A stretch of DNA of 64,000 bases from CALBPI01 sp038521865. Lineage in GTDB: Bacteria; Pseudomonadota; Gammaproteobacteria; Steroidobacterales; Woeseiaceae. The position numbers and the translations under genes were made by a program. The notes below the pieces were generated by a model. The model did no database searches. It saw only the letters and a program-made list of their open reading frames with translations, and was not told the origin of the DNA. Location: contig JBCBKO010000001.1 in assembly GCA_038521865.1 (NCBI GenBank), forward strand, positions 558,001-622,000, read 5' to 3'. Shown here piece by piece: positions 52,804-61,880 of this stretch (the stretch's first letter is position 1; every line of letters starts with the position of its first letter).

Positions 52804-55430
52804 AGATTCTCTCCTAATGCCGACTCCTCAGCAGGCGCTCGCATGTTGTAGTGCGACGCCATCACACGACCGTAGGCGCCGGTGTTGGCAATCAAAATCA
52901 CGTCGCCCTCTTCACTAGGCGGCAGCAGGCGCTCAATGCCCAGTTTGTCGCCGGTCTCGCAAATGGGGCCGACAATATTCACAAGCTCTGTTGCTGGCTC
53001 GTCCAAGCGCGTCAAATTGACAATCTCATGATAGGCGCCGTAAAGCGCCGGCCTGATAAGCGAATTCATTCCTGTCGCTATCCCGACATAGCGGGTGCCG
53101 CCTTTACCCTTGAGTTGCGTGACTCTTGCCAGCAGGACACCGGCCTCAGCGACCACAAATCGACCGGGCTCCAGCCACAGAGATAAGCCCGGGTGTTCCG
53201 CTCTTACCGCACCTAACGACGCATCGAGTCGCGATAAATCGAGAGACCGGTCTCCGGGCTTCTCTGGAATGCCAAGACCACCGCCAAGATCCAGCGTTCG
53301 GACATCCGGAAACAGTCTCGCGGCTGCAGCGAGAATCTCTGCTACTTCGCTCCATGATTCCGGGGTAGTGATGCCGCTGCCTGAATGCGCATGTATGCCG
53401 ACCACGCGGCAGCCTGCAGAAGAAGCGAGCGATGCGGCGCGTTCAAGTTCGAAGACGGGAATTCCGAATTTCGCTTGATTGCCTGCCGTCTTCACATGCT
53501 CGTGATGACCGCGCCCCTGCCCCGGGTCAACCCGAAGAAACACCTCGCGGTCCGTCAAAATATCCGACCAGTGTTCAAGGACATACAGGTTGTCCAAGGT
53601 CACATGTGCGCCAAGCTGAAACCCGTACTCGTAGTCTGCGCGCGGCGCGAAGTTTGGGGTATAAAGTAGGCGATCGGGACTGATCCCTCGAAAGCGCGTA
53701 ACAATCGACTGGAGTTCGCCGGGTGACACGCATTCAAACCCAAGTCCAGCCGCGAATACCGCATCGAGTATGCTGCCATGATTGTTCGCCTTCATCGCAT
53801 AAAAGACCCGATCGACGTTGCGCAACGCCCTTAGGGCGCTGACAGCGCTTTCAACGGAAGCTGTGTCATAGACATACGCGCAGTCACGCGTAGAAAGGTG
53901 GCGAAGCAATGCGTCGCGCTTCTTCTTCCACCAAGGTTGAGTAGACGATTCCGGCTCTGCGACAGTCCTCTGCAGCGACTCCCAGGTCGGACCGAGTGAT
54001 GGATCGCGAGTCGCACCACGCATGACCTCCGGATGCAGTTTCTGCACAAGGCGATAACCCTGGCCCTCGTCGACAACCACAGTGAGGTTCAGGTCGTTCG
54101 CCGCTTGACTGATCAGATGCAGCCGATGCTCTTCGAAGACACTAAAGGCACTTCCGAGGCTTGCCAAAGTTGCACGAATCTTGCGACCTACAAGGCTGAC
54201 GGCGACACAATCATTCAGGCGTGTCACCCGACACAACGACTCGAGCGCCGTGATCAACCGCTCGACCGATTCGGAGTCGACCTCCTCCGGTCCGTCATCC
54301 AACGACACGGTGACATTACTCTCGGAAGTCGATACCAGTCCTACCGATACACCGTGCTCAGCAAAACACCCGAACACTTTCGCCAAAAAGCCAACCTCGT
54401 GCCACATGCCGATGCTCTCGAGCGACAACAGCGTGACGCCCTGGCGCATCGAAATCGCTTTGACGCACGGTCGATCGTCGCGCGTTGCGTTAGCCACCAG
54501 TGTCCCTGGCAACTCTGGCCGTGAGGTGCAGCGAACATAAAGGGGAATACCGTGCTGCGCCATCGGTTCGATACACCGCGGGTGCAACACCAATCCACCT
54601 GCAGAGGCGATTTCCTGCGCTTCCTGATAATCCAGCTCGGTCAACAAGCGGGCGGACGGTACGATGCGGGGATCCGCACTGAACATGCCCGGGACATCTG
54701 TCCATATCTCAACGCGGCTGGCACCGAGCTTAGCTCCGAAATACGCGGCTGAGGTGTCTGATCCCCCACGCCCCAACACCACCGTATCGCCGTCGGGATG
54801 TCGAGCAACGAAGCCCTGCGTCAAATGAATGCCCTCTGGCATCAATGCAGCCTGCAACTCCGGGTCAGGGTCGCTGGCGCAAACGGCAGACAAGTAGTCC
54901 TGCCGCTGATTGCCGATGGGTACTGAGGTCAGCAGATCGCGCGCGTCGTGCCAGTGCAATGGCAACCCTTGTTTTACTAACCATGCCGCACTCATCGCCG
55001 TTGCCATCAACTCGCCGCTTGCCATAACGCGTGCTGCAATTCGAGGGGTCGCCTCTCGAATCAGACGAACACCCGCAAGCAGCTGCCTCAGCTCAGCAAG
55101 TTGCCCACCAATAACCGTGTCGACATCAATTTCGAATGCCGTAGCCAGCGGCACGTGAATCGATCGGATGTCTGCGATGTCCGGACCATCTTCATCTGCA
55201 ACCGCACTATCGAGCGCGAGTTGAAGCATATCGCTGACACCGCGAATCGCGGAATGCACCACCATTACACGATGGCCTGTGTCGATTCGGTCACGAAGCC
55301 GTTTTGCAATTAACTGCCAGTTCGGCAGGGTCGCAACACTCGAACCACCGAACTTCAGCACCACCCAACGGCCGGACTGGCTGTCCGACGGCTGCTTCGA
55401 CGCAGCGAACGCTGCTTCTGAGGTGGTCAT
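52800..55430 (-). CDS. Bifunctional aspartate kinase / diaminopimelate decarboxylase
   Basis: An 876-residue fusion of the first and last enzymes of lysine synthesis. The N-terminal aspartate kinase (about 18-290) begins VVLKFGGSSVATLPN and includes GRGGSDTSAAYFGA; ACT domains follow (about 330-470). The C-terminal LysA part (from about 500) has the PLP Lys in VFYAMKANNH, GLGFECVSPGELQ, HAHSGSGI, LDLGGGLGIPEKPGDR and EPGRFVVAEAG. Such fusions are known from Xanthomonas-like lineages. The ATG at 55430 shares a base with the ilvD stop; a longer upstream frame is inside ilvD. Confidence 0.95.
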   Translation of the reverse strand: MTTSEAAFAASKQPSDSQSGRWVVLKFGGSSVATLPNWQLIAKRLRDRIDTGHRVMVVHSAIRGVSDMLQLALDSAVADEDGPDIADIRSIHVPLATAFEIDVDTVIGGQLAELRQLLAGVRLIREATPRIAARVMASGELMATAMSAAWLVKQGLPLHWHDARDLLTSVPIGNQRQDYLSAVCASDPDPELQAALMPEGIHLTQGFVARHPDGDTVVLGRGGSDTSAAYFGAKLGASRVEIWTDVPGMFSADPRIVPSARLLTELDYQEAQEIASAGGLVLHPRCIEPMAQHGIPLYVRCTSRPELPGTLVANATRDDRPCVKAISMRQGVTLLSLESIGMWHEVGFLAKVFGCFAEHGVSVGLVSTSESNVTVSLDDGPEEVDSESVERLITALESLCRVTRLNDCVAVSLVGRKIRATLASLGSAFSVFEEHRLHLISQAANDLNLTVVVDEGQGYRLVQKLHPEVMRGATRDPSLGPTWESLQRTVAEPESSTQPWWKKKRDALLRHLSTRDCAYVYDTASVESAVSALRALRNVDRVFYAMKANNHGSILDAVFAAGLGFECVSPGELQSIVTRFRGISPDRLLYTPNFAPRADYEYGFQLGAHVTLDNLYVLEHWSDILTDREVFLRVDPGQGRGHHEHVKTAGNQAKFGIPVFELERAASLASSAGCRVVGIHAHSGSGITTPESWSEVAEILAAAARLFPDVRTLDLGGGLGIPEKPGDRSLDLSRLDASLGAVRAEHPGLSLWLEPGRFVVAEAGVLLARVTQLKGKGGTRYVGIATGMNSLIRPALYGAYHEIVNLTRLDEPATELVNIVGPICETGDKLGIERLLPPSEEGDVILIANTGAYGRVMASHYNMRAPAEESALGENL

Positions 55431-57115
55431 CAGTCTTCGAAGGCGTCCGTCACCGCTCCTTGCGAAGCGGAAGTGACGTAAGCCGCATATTTCGCCAATG
55501 CGCCACGGGTTGCAGCTGGCGCCGGCGCGACCCACTTGGCACGCCGTTGGTCGAGCGTATCGTCCGACACTGCGACGTCGATGCGCTTGTTGACAGCATC
55601 AATTCGTAGCTCATCGCCCTCCTCCAGCAATGCTAGCGGGCCACCAACGGCCGCCTCTGGCGACACGTGACCCACAACAAATCCATGGCTGCCACCTGAG
55701 AATCTGCCATCCGTGATCAAAGCGACTTTATCGCCGAGCCCGCGACCCATAATCGCACTCGTTGGGCTCAACATTTCCCGCATACCGGGGCCGCCCTTGG
55801 GACCCTCATAGCGGATAACGATGACATCGCCCTCAACGATCTCTCCGTCGAGGATCGCCTGCAGAGCCGGTTCTTCCCCGCCGAACACTCGCGCACGACC
55901 GGTGAAAGACTCACCCTCTTTACCCGTGATCTTCGCGATTGCTCCATCCGGTGCCACGTTGCCGTAAAGAACGACAAGGTGACTGTCCTTTTTTATTGGC
56001 GCATCCAGCGGTTGAATGATGCGTTGACCATCGGGGTATGGCGGAACCTCACTCAAATCCTGGGCGAGTGTATTGCCGGTGACGGTGACACACTCACCGT
56101 GCAGCAGTCCGGCATCCAGAAGCGTCTTCATTAGCGGCCGGATGCCACCGATCGCAACCAGTGCTGACATGGAATACTTTCCGCTGGGTTTGAGATCTGC
56201 GAGAACCGGAACTCGTTGTCCGATACGCGTAAAATCGTCGAGCGACAACGGCACTCCGATCGCATGCGCCATTGCCAACAGATGAAGCACCGCATTGGTT
56301 GATCCGCCTAGGGCGATAACCACAGTGATGGCGTTTTCAAACGCCTCACGCGTCATGATGTCGCTGGGCTTAAGGTCACTTTCGATGAGTCGCACCACCG
56401 CTGCACCCGCCTTTGCCGCGTCCTCTCGTTTATCCGTCGATACGGCTTCCTGCGCCGAACTGCCCGGCAGGCTCATCCCGAGTGCCTCGATCGCCGAAGC
56501 CATGGTGTTGGCTGTGTACATTCCGCCACAGGCTCCCGGACCGGGGATTGCCGTCTTTTCAACTTCCGCCAGCCCCGCGTCATCGATTTCGCCGCTCGAG
56601 TGCTTTCCAACGGCTTCAAAGACGGACACGATATCCCGATCCTGCGGGCCTGGTCGAATCGTGCCACCGTAAACGAATACGGACGGACGATTCAGGCGCG
56701 CCATTGCGATAACGCAGCCCGGCATGTTCTTGTCACAGCCTCCGATAGTCACCAAACCATCGAAACCTTGCGCTGCGCAGACCGCTTCGATGGAGTCTGC
56801 AATGATCTCGCGTGACACCAACGAATAGCGCATCCCCGGGGTACCCATCGAAATTCCATCCGACACACTGATCGTATTGAATTGGACGGGTTTACCATTG
56901 GCTTCGGCTGCTCCGCTGGCAGAGTGTTCGGCCAGATCGTCAATGTGCATATTGCATGGCGTCACCATGCTCCACGTTGAAGCGATCCCAACCTGCGGAA
57001 TTTTGAAGTCCGAATCTGAAAAACCAACCGCCCGCAGCATTGCTCGGCTGGGCGCCTGTGCGACTCCGTCGACTATGACTCGGGAATGCTTGCGTTTTTC
57101 GTCGTTGTTACTCAT
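55430..57115 (-). CDS. ilvD: Dihydroxyacid dehydratase
   Basis: Iron-sulfur enzyme of 561 residues (the short, Fe-S IlvD form) that makes 2-keto acids for isoleucine and valine. Cluster cysteines are in VTPCNMHIDDL, IGGCDKNMPGC and PGACGGMYTANTM; the catalytic Ser region GRFSGGSHGFVVGHVSPEA is intact. It lies between the membrane kinase gene (overlapping its end by eight bases) and the lysC-lysA fusion, not with ilvC. Confidence 0.96.
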   Translation of the reverse strand: MSNNDEKRKHSRVIVDGVAQAPSRAMLRAVGFSDSDFKIPQVGIASTWSMVTPCNMHIDDLAEHSASGAAEANGKPVQFNTISVSDGISMGTPGMRYSLVSREIIADSIEAVCAAQGFDGLVTIGGCDKNMPGCVIAMARLNRPSVFVYGGTIRPGPQDRDIVSVFEAVGKHSSGEIDDAGLAEVEKTAIPGPGACGGMYTANTMASAIEALGMSLPGSSAQEAVSTDKREDAAKAGAAVVRLIESDLKPSDIMTREAFENAITVVIALGGSTNAVLHLLAMAHAIGVPLSLDDFTRIGQRVPVLADLKPSGKYSMSALVAIGGIRPLMKTLLDAGLLHGECVTVTGNTLAQDLSEVPPYPDGQRIIQPLDAPIKKDSHLVVLYGNVAPDGAIAKITGKEGESFTGRARVFGGEEPALQAILDGEIVEGDVIVIRYEGPKGGPGMREMLSPTSAIMGRGLGDKVALITDGRFSGGSHGFVVGHVSPEAAVGGPLALLEEGDELRIDAVNKRIDVAVSDDTLDQRRAKWVAPAPAATRGALAKYAAYVTSASQGAVTDAFED

Positions 57116-59333
57116 CGTCGTCGAGTATACGCACCGTCACTGACCCCTGTGCGACTTGATTATTGCCTGCCTGATTGTGCCGTACCGACAACAATTCCGT
57201 CGACTCCCGAAGTGAATCCGAAACCAGCGGAATCACCACCGTTTCCGCGATTTCACCCACACCGAACTCCAGTCGAATTTGATCCGGTGCGACGTAGTCC
57301 TCATCAGGCACCGCACCAAGCGGCGCGATACTCAACTCGGCGGAAATAGGCTTGTCAGTGGGATTCAGTCTCCAGAGCGTTAGCGCCACCGCACCATCGG
57401 ATTCGACGACCTCAACGATATCGCGACTGAATGACAACGTGTCAGGTGGCAATTGATCGCGCATGCGTCCCATCTCGTCGTCTTCAAGACGTAGCGAAAT
57501 ACGAGCTAAGACTTCTCTCGTCAATGCTTGCTGAATCTCGACAGTTGTCATCAATTCCGGCTGCAAAAGCGCATCGTCAAGATGCTCAACCATCAGTAGC
57601 GTGGTCGCGGACTCACTCGCCGACGTGTCGGGTACCATTTCCAAGCGCAACGCTCTTTGGATCGCTCGCCGGGACGGCTCATTGCCCAGACGCCACGCCA
57701 GAGCCAGTGCGTCCTCTTGCAGTCCGTCGGCAAGATGCAAGCGAATCGCTTGCTCGCCTGCGCCTTCAGGCAGCAAAAGCTCAGCCTCGGGAATCGCAGT
57801 AACTTCACCACCAATTTCCAGATCGAGCACTGTCTCCACATCCGGCGTCTCAACGAACGATACCGACTCCACCGTGAATTCAATCACAGGCACAGGCACC
57901 CCAGTGTGTTCAATATCCGCATTGTCCTCGGTGTCGGATACTTCAGTGACAGCCACTTCGGGAAGCACAGGTTCAACCGTTACTGCAATCTGCGGCACGT
58001 AAATCGCGACCGCCGCCAGAACGAAAAGACTCACCGCCGTAAACGCGGTCCACGTCCAAACTTTAGACCTCTCGCCATCAACATGACTGAGCTTTAAGTC
58101 ATGCAGCAATTGTGAAATCGATGGCGTCCGATCGTTCTCATCCAAAGCCAACGCCCGGTGCAACGCTTTCCATATCCGTGACTCGGCACCGGTGTAGCGT
58201 GCGGCCTCCCGGCCTTCCTTGCGAGCTTCGAGGGCCGTCTTGTTTCTGAAAACGCGATAACCGCTCAGTAGCCGATAAGCGAGGCACGCAAGCGAAAAAA
58301 CATCATCGACCGGTCGCGCTGGCTTGCCTTCAAGGACTGCCGGACTCGCGTAGGCAGGGGTTGCCGCCCGAATGAACGCATCATCGGTGACTAGCGTCGG
58401 CGGCGCATGGCCACCCCTCGCACGTGCAATCCCAAAATCGAGCAACTTTACTGACCCATCGGCCAGCAACATGATGTTGCCCGGCTTGACGTCAGCATGG
58501 GTGACTCCCATTTGATGGGCGTGATCCAGCGCCTTGCCGACTTCCTCGACGATCTGAAAAGCCTGAGACTGCGGCAGCGCTTCGCCCGGGCGCTCATTCA
58601 GGACCTCGCTTAACGCTCTGCCCTCAAGCCATTCCATCACGAGGTAAACGATGTCCCCTGTACGATCAAGATCGAGAAAACGAACAATGGAAGGATGATT
58701 CAGATAGCGGCCTTTGGCGGCTTCCTGCTGAAGCGCACGCATTGCCGTAGCATGTCCGGCATATTCCGGCGCCAGTACTTTGATCGCGACGAACGGTTGT
58801 CCCCCTTCGGCCTCAGCCAAGCGACGGTCGATTGCTTTGTAGACCACACCCATGCTGCCGCCTGTCGCTCGACCAACGATTTCGAATCTGCCTCGAAGTA
58901 AAGTGCCAATATCCAGTGAGTCCGAGCTGACTGCTAAATCGTCAGCAGGTAACGCTGGTTTTTCCGCTACGTAAGCTGATACGTCGTTCGCTTCTTCCTC
59001 AGCAAGAAACTCGGCGTCGGTTCTGTTTAACTCAAGGTCCGAAGTATGGTGTTCCTCGTAAGTGAACTCTGTAGGCGTTGTTGGGTGTTCCTCATTCGTG
59101 ATCTTATCGATATCGCGCAGAAGCAGGCGCTGGATCGGTTCGGGAATCAAGCCGCGACGAGAGTAGTCGTTCACCATCGTGCTCAGCGCTGCCGATGTGC
59201 CCGGGTTGTCGTAGAGCACGTTCAGCAGTTCGTCCCTAAATTCCCCAATGCTACGTTCCCCACTGATCAGCTGTTCGATCGCGAGCAACACGCTTTGCGG
59301 AGGTTCGCCTATGCCGAATTGACGGTCGCTCAC
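57108..59333 (-). CDS. Membrane Ser/Thr protein kinase with Calx-beta-like periplasmic tail
   Basis: A 741-residue Hanks-type kinase. An N-terminal region of about 140 residues without recognised domain precedes the kinase (about 142-400): Gly loop GRATGGSMGVVYKA, Lys185, catalytic loop HADVKPGN (279-286, HAD instead of HRD) and DFG at 299-301. One membrane segment lies at about 427-450. The outer part ends in a Calx-beta-like domain (VPDEDYVAP and SLRESTELLSVR, ending ILDDDE). All key catalytic residues are present. It starts at GTG overlapping the oxidase stop and sits in an amino-acid operon. Substrate unknown. Confidence 0.88.
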   Translation of the reverse strand: MSDRQFGIGEPPQSVLLAIEQLISGERSIGEFRDELLNVLYDNPGTSAALSTMVNDYSRRGLIPEPIQRLLLRDIDKITNEEHPTTPTEFTYEEHHTSDLELNRTDAEFLAEEEANDVSAYVAEKPALPADDLAVSSDSLDIGTLLRGRFEIVGRATGGSMGVVYKAIDRRLAEAEGGQPFVAIKVLAPEYAGHATAMRALQQEAAKGRYLNHPSIVRFLDLDRTGDIVYLVMEWLEGRALSEVLNERPGEALPQSQAFQIVEEVGKALDHAHQMGVTHADVKPGNIMLLADGSVKLLDFGIARARGGHAPPTLVTDDAFIRAATPAYASPAVLEGKPARPVDDVFSLACLAYRLLSGYRVFRNKTALEARKEGREAARYTGAESRIWKALHRALALDENDRTPSISQLLHDLKLSHVDGERSKVWTWTAFTAVSLFVLAAVAIYVPQIAVTVEPVLPEVAVTEVSDTEDNADIEHTGVPVPVIEFTVESVSFVETPDVETVLDLEIGGEVTAIPEAELLLPEGAGEQAIRLHLADGLQEDALALAWRLGNEPSRRAIQRALRLEMVPDTSASESATTLLMVEHLDDALLQPELMTTVEIQQALTREVLARISLRLEDDEMGRMRDQLPPDTLSFSRDIVEVVESDGAVALTLWRLNPTDKPISAELSIAPLGAVPDEDYVAPDQIRLEFGVGEIAETVVIPLVSDSLRESTELLSVRHNQAGNNQVAQGSVTVRILDDDE

Positions 59334-60739
59334 AGCACTTTCCCAGGGTTCATCAACCCTTCGGGATCAAGCGTACGTTTGAGCGATCGCATGAGGTTAA
59401 TGGCTACCGGGCCAACTTGTGTCTCGAGGATGTCACGTTTCGCGAGACCCACTCCGTGCTCCGCACTCACCGTGCCCCCAGCCTCCAAGACAGCCCCATG
59501 TACCCTCGTTGAAATGGGGTCACGCAGTGCCTCAAAACCATCCGACGTCATTTCAGGAGGCTGCGCTACCGTGAAGTGGAGATTGCCATCTCCAATATGA
59601 CCGAAAGCCACCACCACACTACCTGGCGCCAGCGCCTGAAGGGGCGCCTGAATATCATCAAGAAAACTCGGAATCGATGGCAGGGGCAAGCCGATATCGT
59701 GCTTGATGCACACGCCCGCGAGTCTTTGGGCAGCGGAAGCATTGTGTCGCCAGCGCCATAAAGATTCGCGTTGGCTTTCATTCGTCGCCACCACGCTCTC
59801 GAGACTCAGACCTTCCTGTTCGAGCACCGACAAGAAACCGAGCACTGCGTCTTCACCTAACTCAAGCGCTCCACCATGCAACTCGAGCAAAACGTGAGCG
59901 CCCTCGGAAGTTAACGTGGTCGGCGGCGACGCATCCAAATAGCGCCCGATCAGTTCGACCGTGTCGGAAGTCATGAATTCGAACGCCGTCATCAGGCTGC
60001 CGAACGCGCTCCTTATTCGGTCAAATACGTCGAGAACGGCGCTTGTATTGCGCAGGCTAAGCCAAATTGTTTGTCTCTGCGCTGGCGCAGGGAAAAGCCG
60101 AAGCACCACGCCCGTGACGATGCCCAGCGTGCCCTCAGCGCCAATGAACCACTGCTTGAGATCGTATCCCGCGGTGTTTTTCCTGAGCGCCCGCATCTCG
60201 TTGAGCACGCTCCCATCGGGAAGGACCACTTCAAGACCCAACACCTGGTCCCGGACTGTTCCGTAGCGCACGACGTTCAAACCGCCGGCACCGGTTGAGA
60301 CGTTGCCTCCGATTTGGCAACTACCCTCTGCGGATAGACTCAAGGGCAGCAATAAGCCCGCACCTGCAGCGGCTTGTTGTGCCTCGGCCAGAACACAACC
60401 GGCATCCACAGAGAGTGTGGCGCCAAGCGCATCGAGGTGGCGTATGTGGCGCATGCGCTCCAGTGAGATGAGCACTTGCGCGTTCGTGCTAACGGCACCG
60501 CCAACGAGTCCCGTGTTGCCACCGATCGGTACCATACCGACTCGCGCCTCAGCGCAGGCACGGACGACCCGGCTGACTTCGGCCGTTCTGGCCGGCTTTA
60601 CCACCGCGATAGCTTCCGATTGATACCGACCCCGCCATTCCTTGAGGTATTGCGCCTTCTGCTCGGGGCTTGCAAGGACATGCTCACGCCCAACGATCGT
60701 CCTAAGTGTTTCCAGAGTAGAAACCACTTCAGTGCGCAT
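59330..60739 (-). CDS. FAD-linked 2-hydroxyacid dehydrogenase (GlcD/D-2-hydroxyglutarate type)
   Basis: A 469-residue flavoprotein of the VAO/PCMH fold. The FAD domain shows VVRACAEARVGMVPIGGNTGLVGG in part as PIGGNTGLVGGAV, and GSCQIGGNVSTGAGGLNVVRYG in part as IGGNVSTGAGG. The C-terminal domain has GHIGDGNLHFTV and SAEHGVGLAKR with metal or substrate residues. It most resembles D-lactate or D-2-hydroxyglutarate dehydrogenases; the substrate is open. The ATG at 60739 overlaps the preceding gene by 11 bases. A connection to SerA side products is possible but only inferred. Confidence 0.88.
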   Translation of the reverse strand: MRTEVVSTLETLRTIVGREHVLASPEQKAQYLKEWRGRYQSEAIAVVKPARTAEVSRVVRACAEARVGMVPIGGNTGLVGGAVSTNAQVLISLERMRHIRHLDALGATLSVDAGCVLAEAQQAAAGAGLLLPLSLSAEGSCQIGGNVSTGAGGLNVVRYGTVRDQVLGLEVVLPDGSVLNEMRALRKNTAGYDLKQWFIGAEGTLGIVTGVVLRLFPAPAQRQTIWLSLRNTSAVLDVFDRIRSAFGSLMTAFEFMTSDTVELIGRYLDASPPTTLTSEGAHVLLELHGGALELGEDAVLGFLSVLEQEGLSLESVVATNESQRESLWRWRHNASAAQRLAGVCIKHDIGLPLPSIPSFLDDIQAPLQALAPGSVVVAFGHIGDGNLHFTVAQPPEMTSDGFEALRDPISTRVHGAVLEAGGTVSAEHGVGLAKRDILETQVGPVAINLMRSLKRTLDPEGLMNPGKVL

Positions 60740-61691
60740 CAACGAGTCGAAACCAGCTAGCCGGGTCCATGTTGCTGCCGCAAAAAATCAACCCAACATC
60801 TTTGCCTCTAAGCCGAGTCGCCAGCGGACCCGTAGCCGCAGCCAGAGTGGCTGCACAGGCCGGTTCGACAGCTAGTCCAAGGTGCTGATGTTGAACCCGC
60901 ATTGCATCGACGAGTTCAGCATCCGAGACACAAACGACATCATCGAGATATTGCTGGCAGAGCGCAAAACTGATCGGCATAGCCATCGGTGCGCCGAGAC
61001 TGTCGGCGATCGTGTCGACGCGCGCCAAATGTTGAGCAGAGCCCGCGGCGAGACTGCGGCTCATGGAATCCGCACCTTCCGGCTCAACGCCGTATACCTT
61101 GCAGGCTGGCGCGAGCAATTTGACCGCTGCGGCCACTCCCGCCGCTAGCCCGCCTCCGCCGACGGGCACAATCACCGCATCAAGAACGGTTGCGTCCCGT
61201 ATGAGTTCATAGCCGACACCGGCGGTACCCGCTGCTGTGAGCAGACCCTCAAACGGATGAATCGCGGTGCGGTTCTCTGCCTCCACCAAGTCGGCCATCA
61301 TCTCGAAGGCTGCGTGCACGTCGGGCGCAAGTACCACCTCGGCGCCATAGGCCCGGCAGCGCTCGACGCGCACGGTCGGCGCAGTGGCCGTCATGACAAC
61401 TTTGGCATCGATCCCGAGTCGGCTAGCGGCAAAAGCGGTTGCAATCGCATGATTGCCTGCGCTTACGGCGGTCACCCCTGCCGCGCGCGCTTCCTCATTC
61501 AACGCGAGCGCATTCGCCATGGCACCGCGTGCCTTGAAGGTGCCCGTAACCTGAAGCAGCTCGTACTTGGCAGTGACAGAGCTCGCACCGGGCACCAGAT
61601 CCGCGGGTATCAAGACCGTCGGCGTGCTGCGAACAAATGGCCCGACCGCCGTCAAGGTGGCCTCTATTGCTTCTAAAGAGAGAGTATTCAT
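60729..61691 (-). CDS. Threonine/serine dehydratase-like PLP enzyme
   Basis: Fold type II PLP enzyme of 320 residues. The Schiff-base Lys is in VTGTFKARGAMAN, followed by SAGNHAIATAFAA, IVPVGGGGLAAGVAAA for phosphate binding, and a late CGSNMD that holds the pyridine nitrogen. It lacks the C-terminal ACT-like regulatory domain of biosynthetic IlvA, so it resembles catabolic threonine dehydratase or serine/hydroxyaspartate-type enzymes. As first gene of an operon with ilvD it could supply 2-ketobutyrate for isoleucine. Confidence 0.87.
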   Translation of the reverse strand: MNTLSLEAIEATLTAVGPFVRSTPTVLIPADLVPGASSVTAKYELLQVTGTFKARGAMANALALNEEARAAGVTAVSAGNHAIATAFAASRLGIDAKVVMTATAPTVRVERCRAYGAEVVLAPDVHAAFEMMADLVEAENRTAIHPFEGLLTAAGTAGVGYELIRDATVLDAVIVPVGGGGLAAGVAAAVKLLAPACKVYGVEPEGADSMSRSLAAGSAQHLARVDTIADSLGAPMAMPISFALCQQYLDDVVCVSDAELVDAMRVQHQHLGLAVEPACAATLAAATGPLATRLRGKDVGLIFCGSNMDPASWFRLVDAH

Positions 61692-61880
61692 ACACGCGAT
61701 GGTGTTTGCATCTTTCAGGTCTTCGCAGCCAAATCACCCAATCGCTCTTGCATCGACACGGGCACTTGATTAGCCTGCGTATGCTATCGCAGTTTAGGAA
61801 ATTTATCCCGTAAGGGTCGGTGCCTACTGCGCTTTCCCACCAACAATCCGTATCAGGAAGAAACGGATGACGAGGTAACG
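61692..61880. other. Divergent promoter region
   Basis: These 189 bases separate the start of the minus-strand amino-acid operon from the plus-strand cyclase-like gene. Promoters for both must lie here, but I see no element strong enough to call. Confidence 0.4.
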
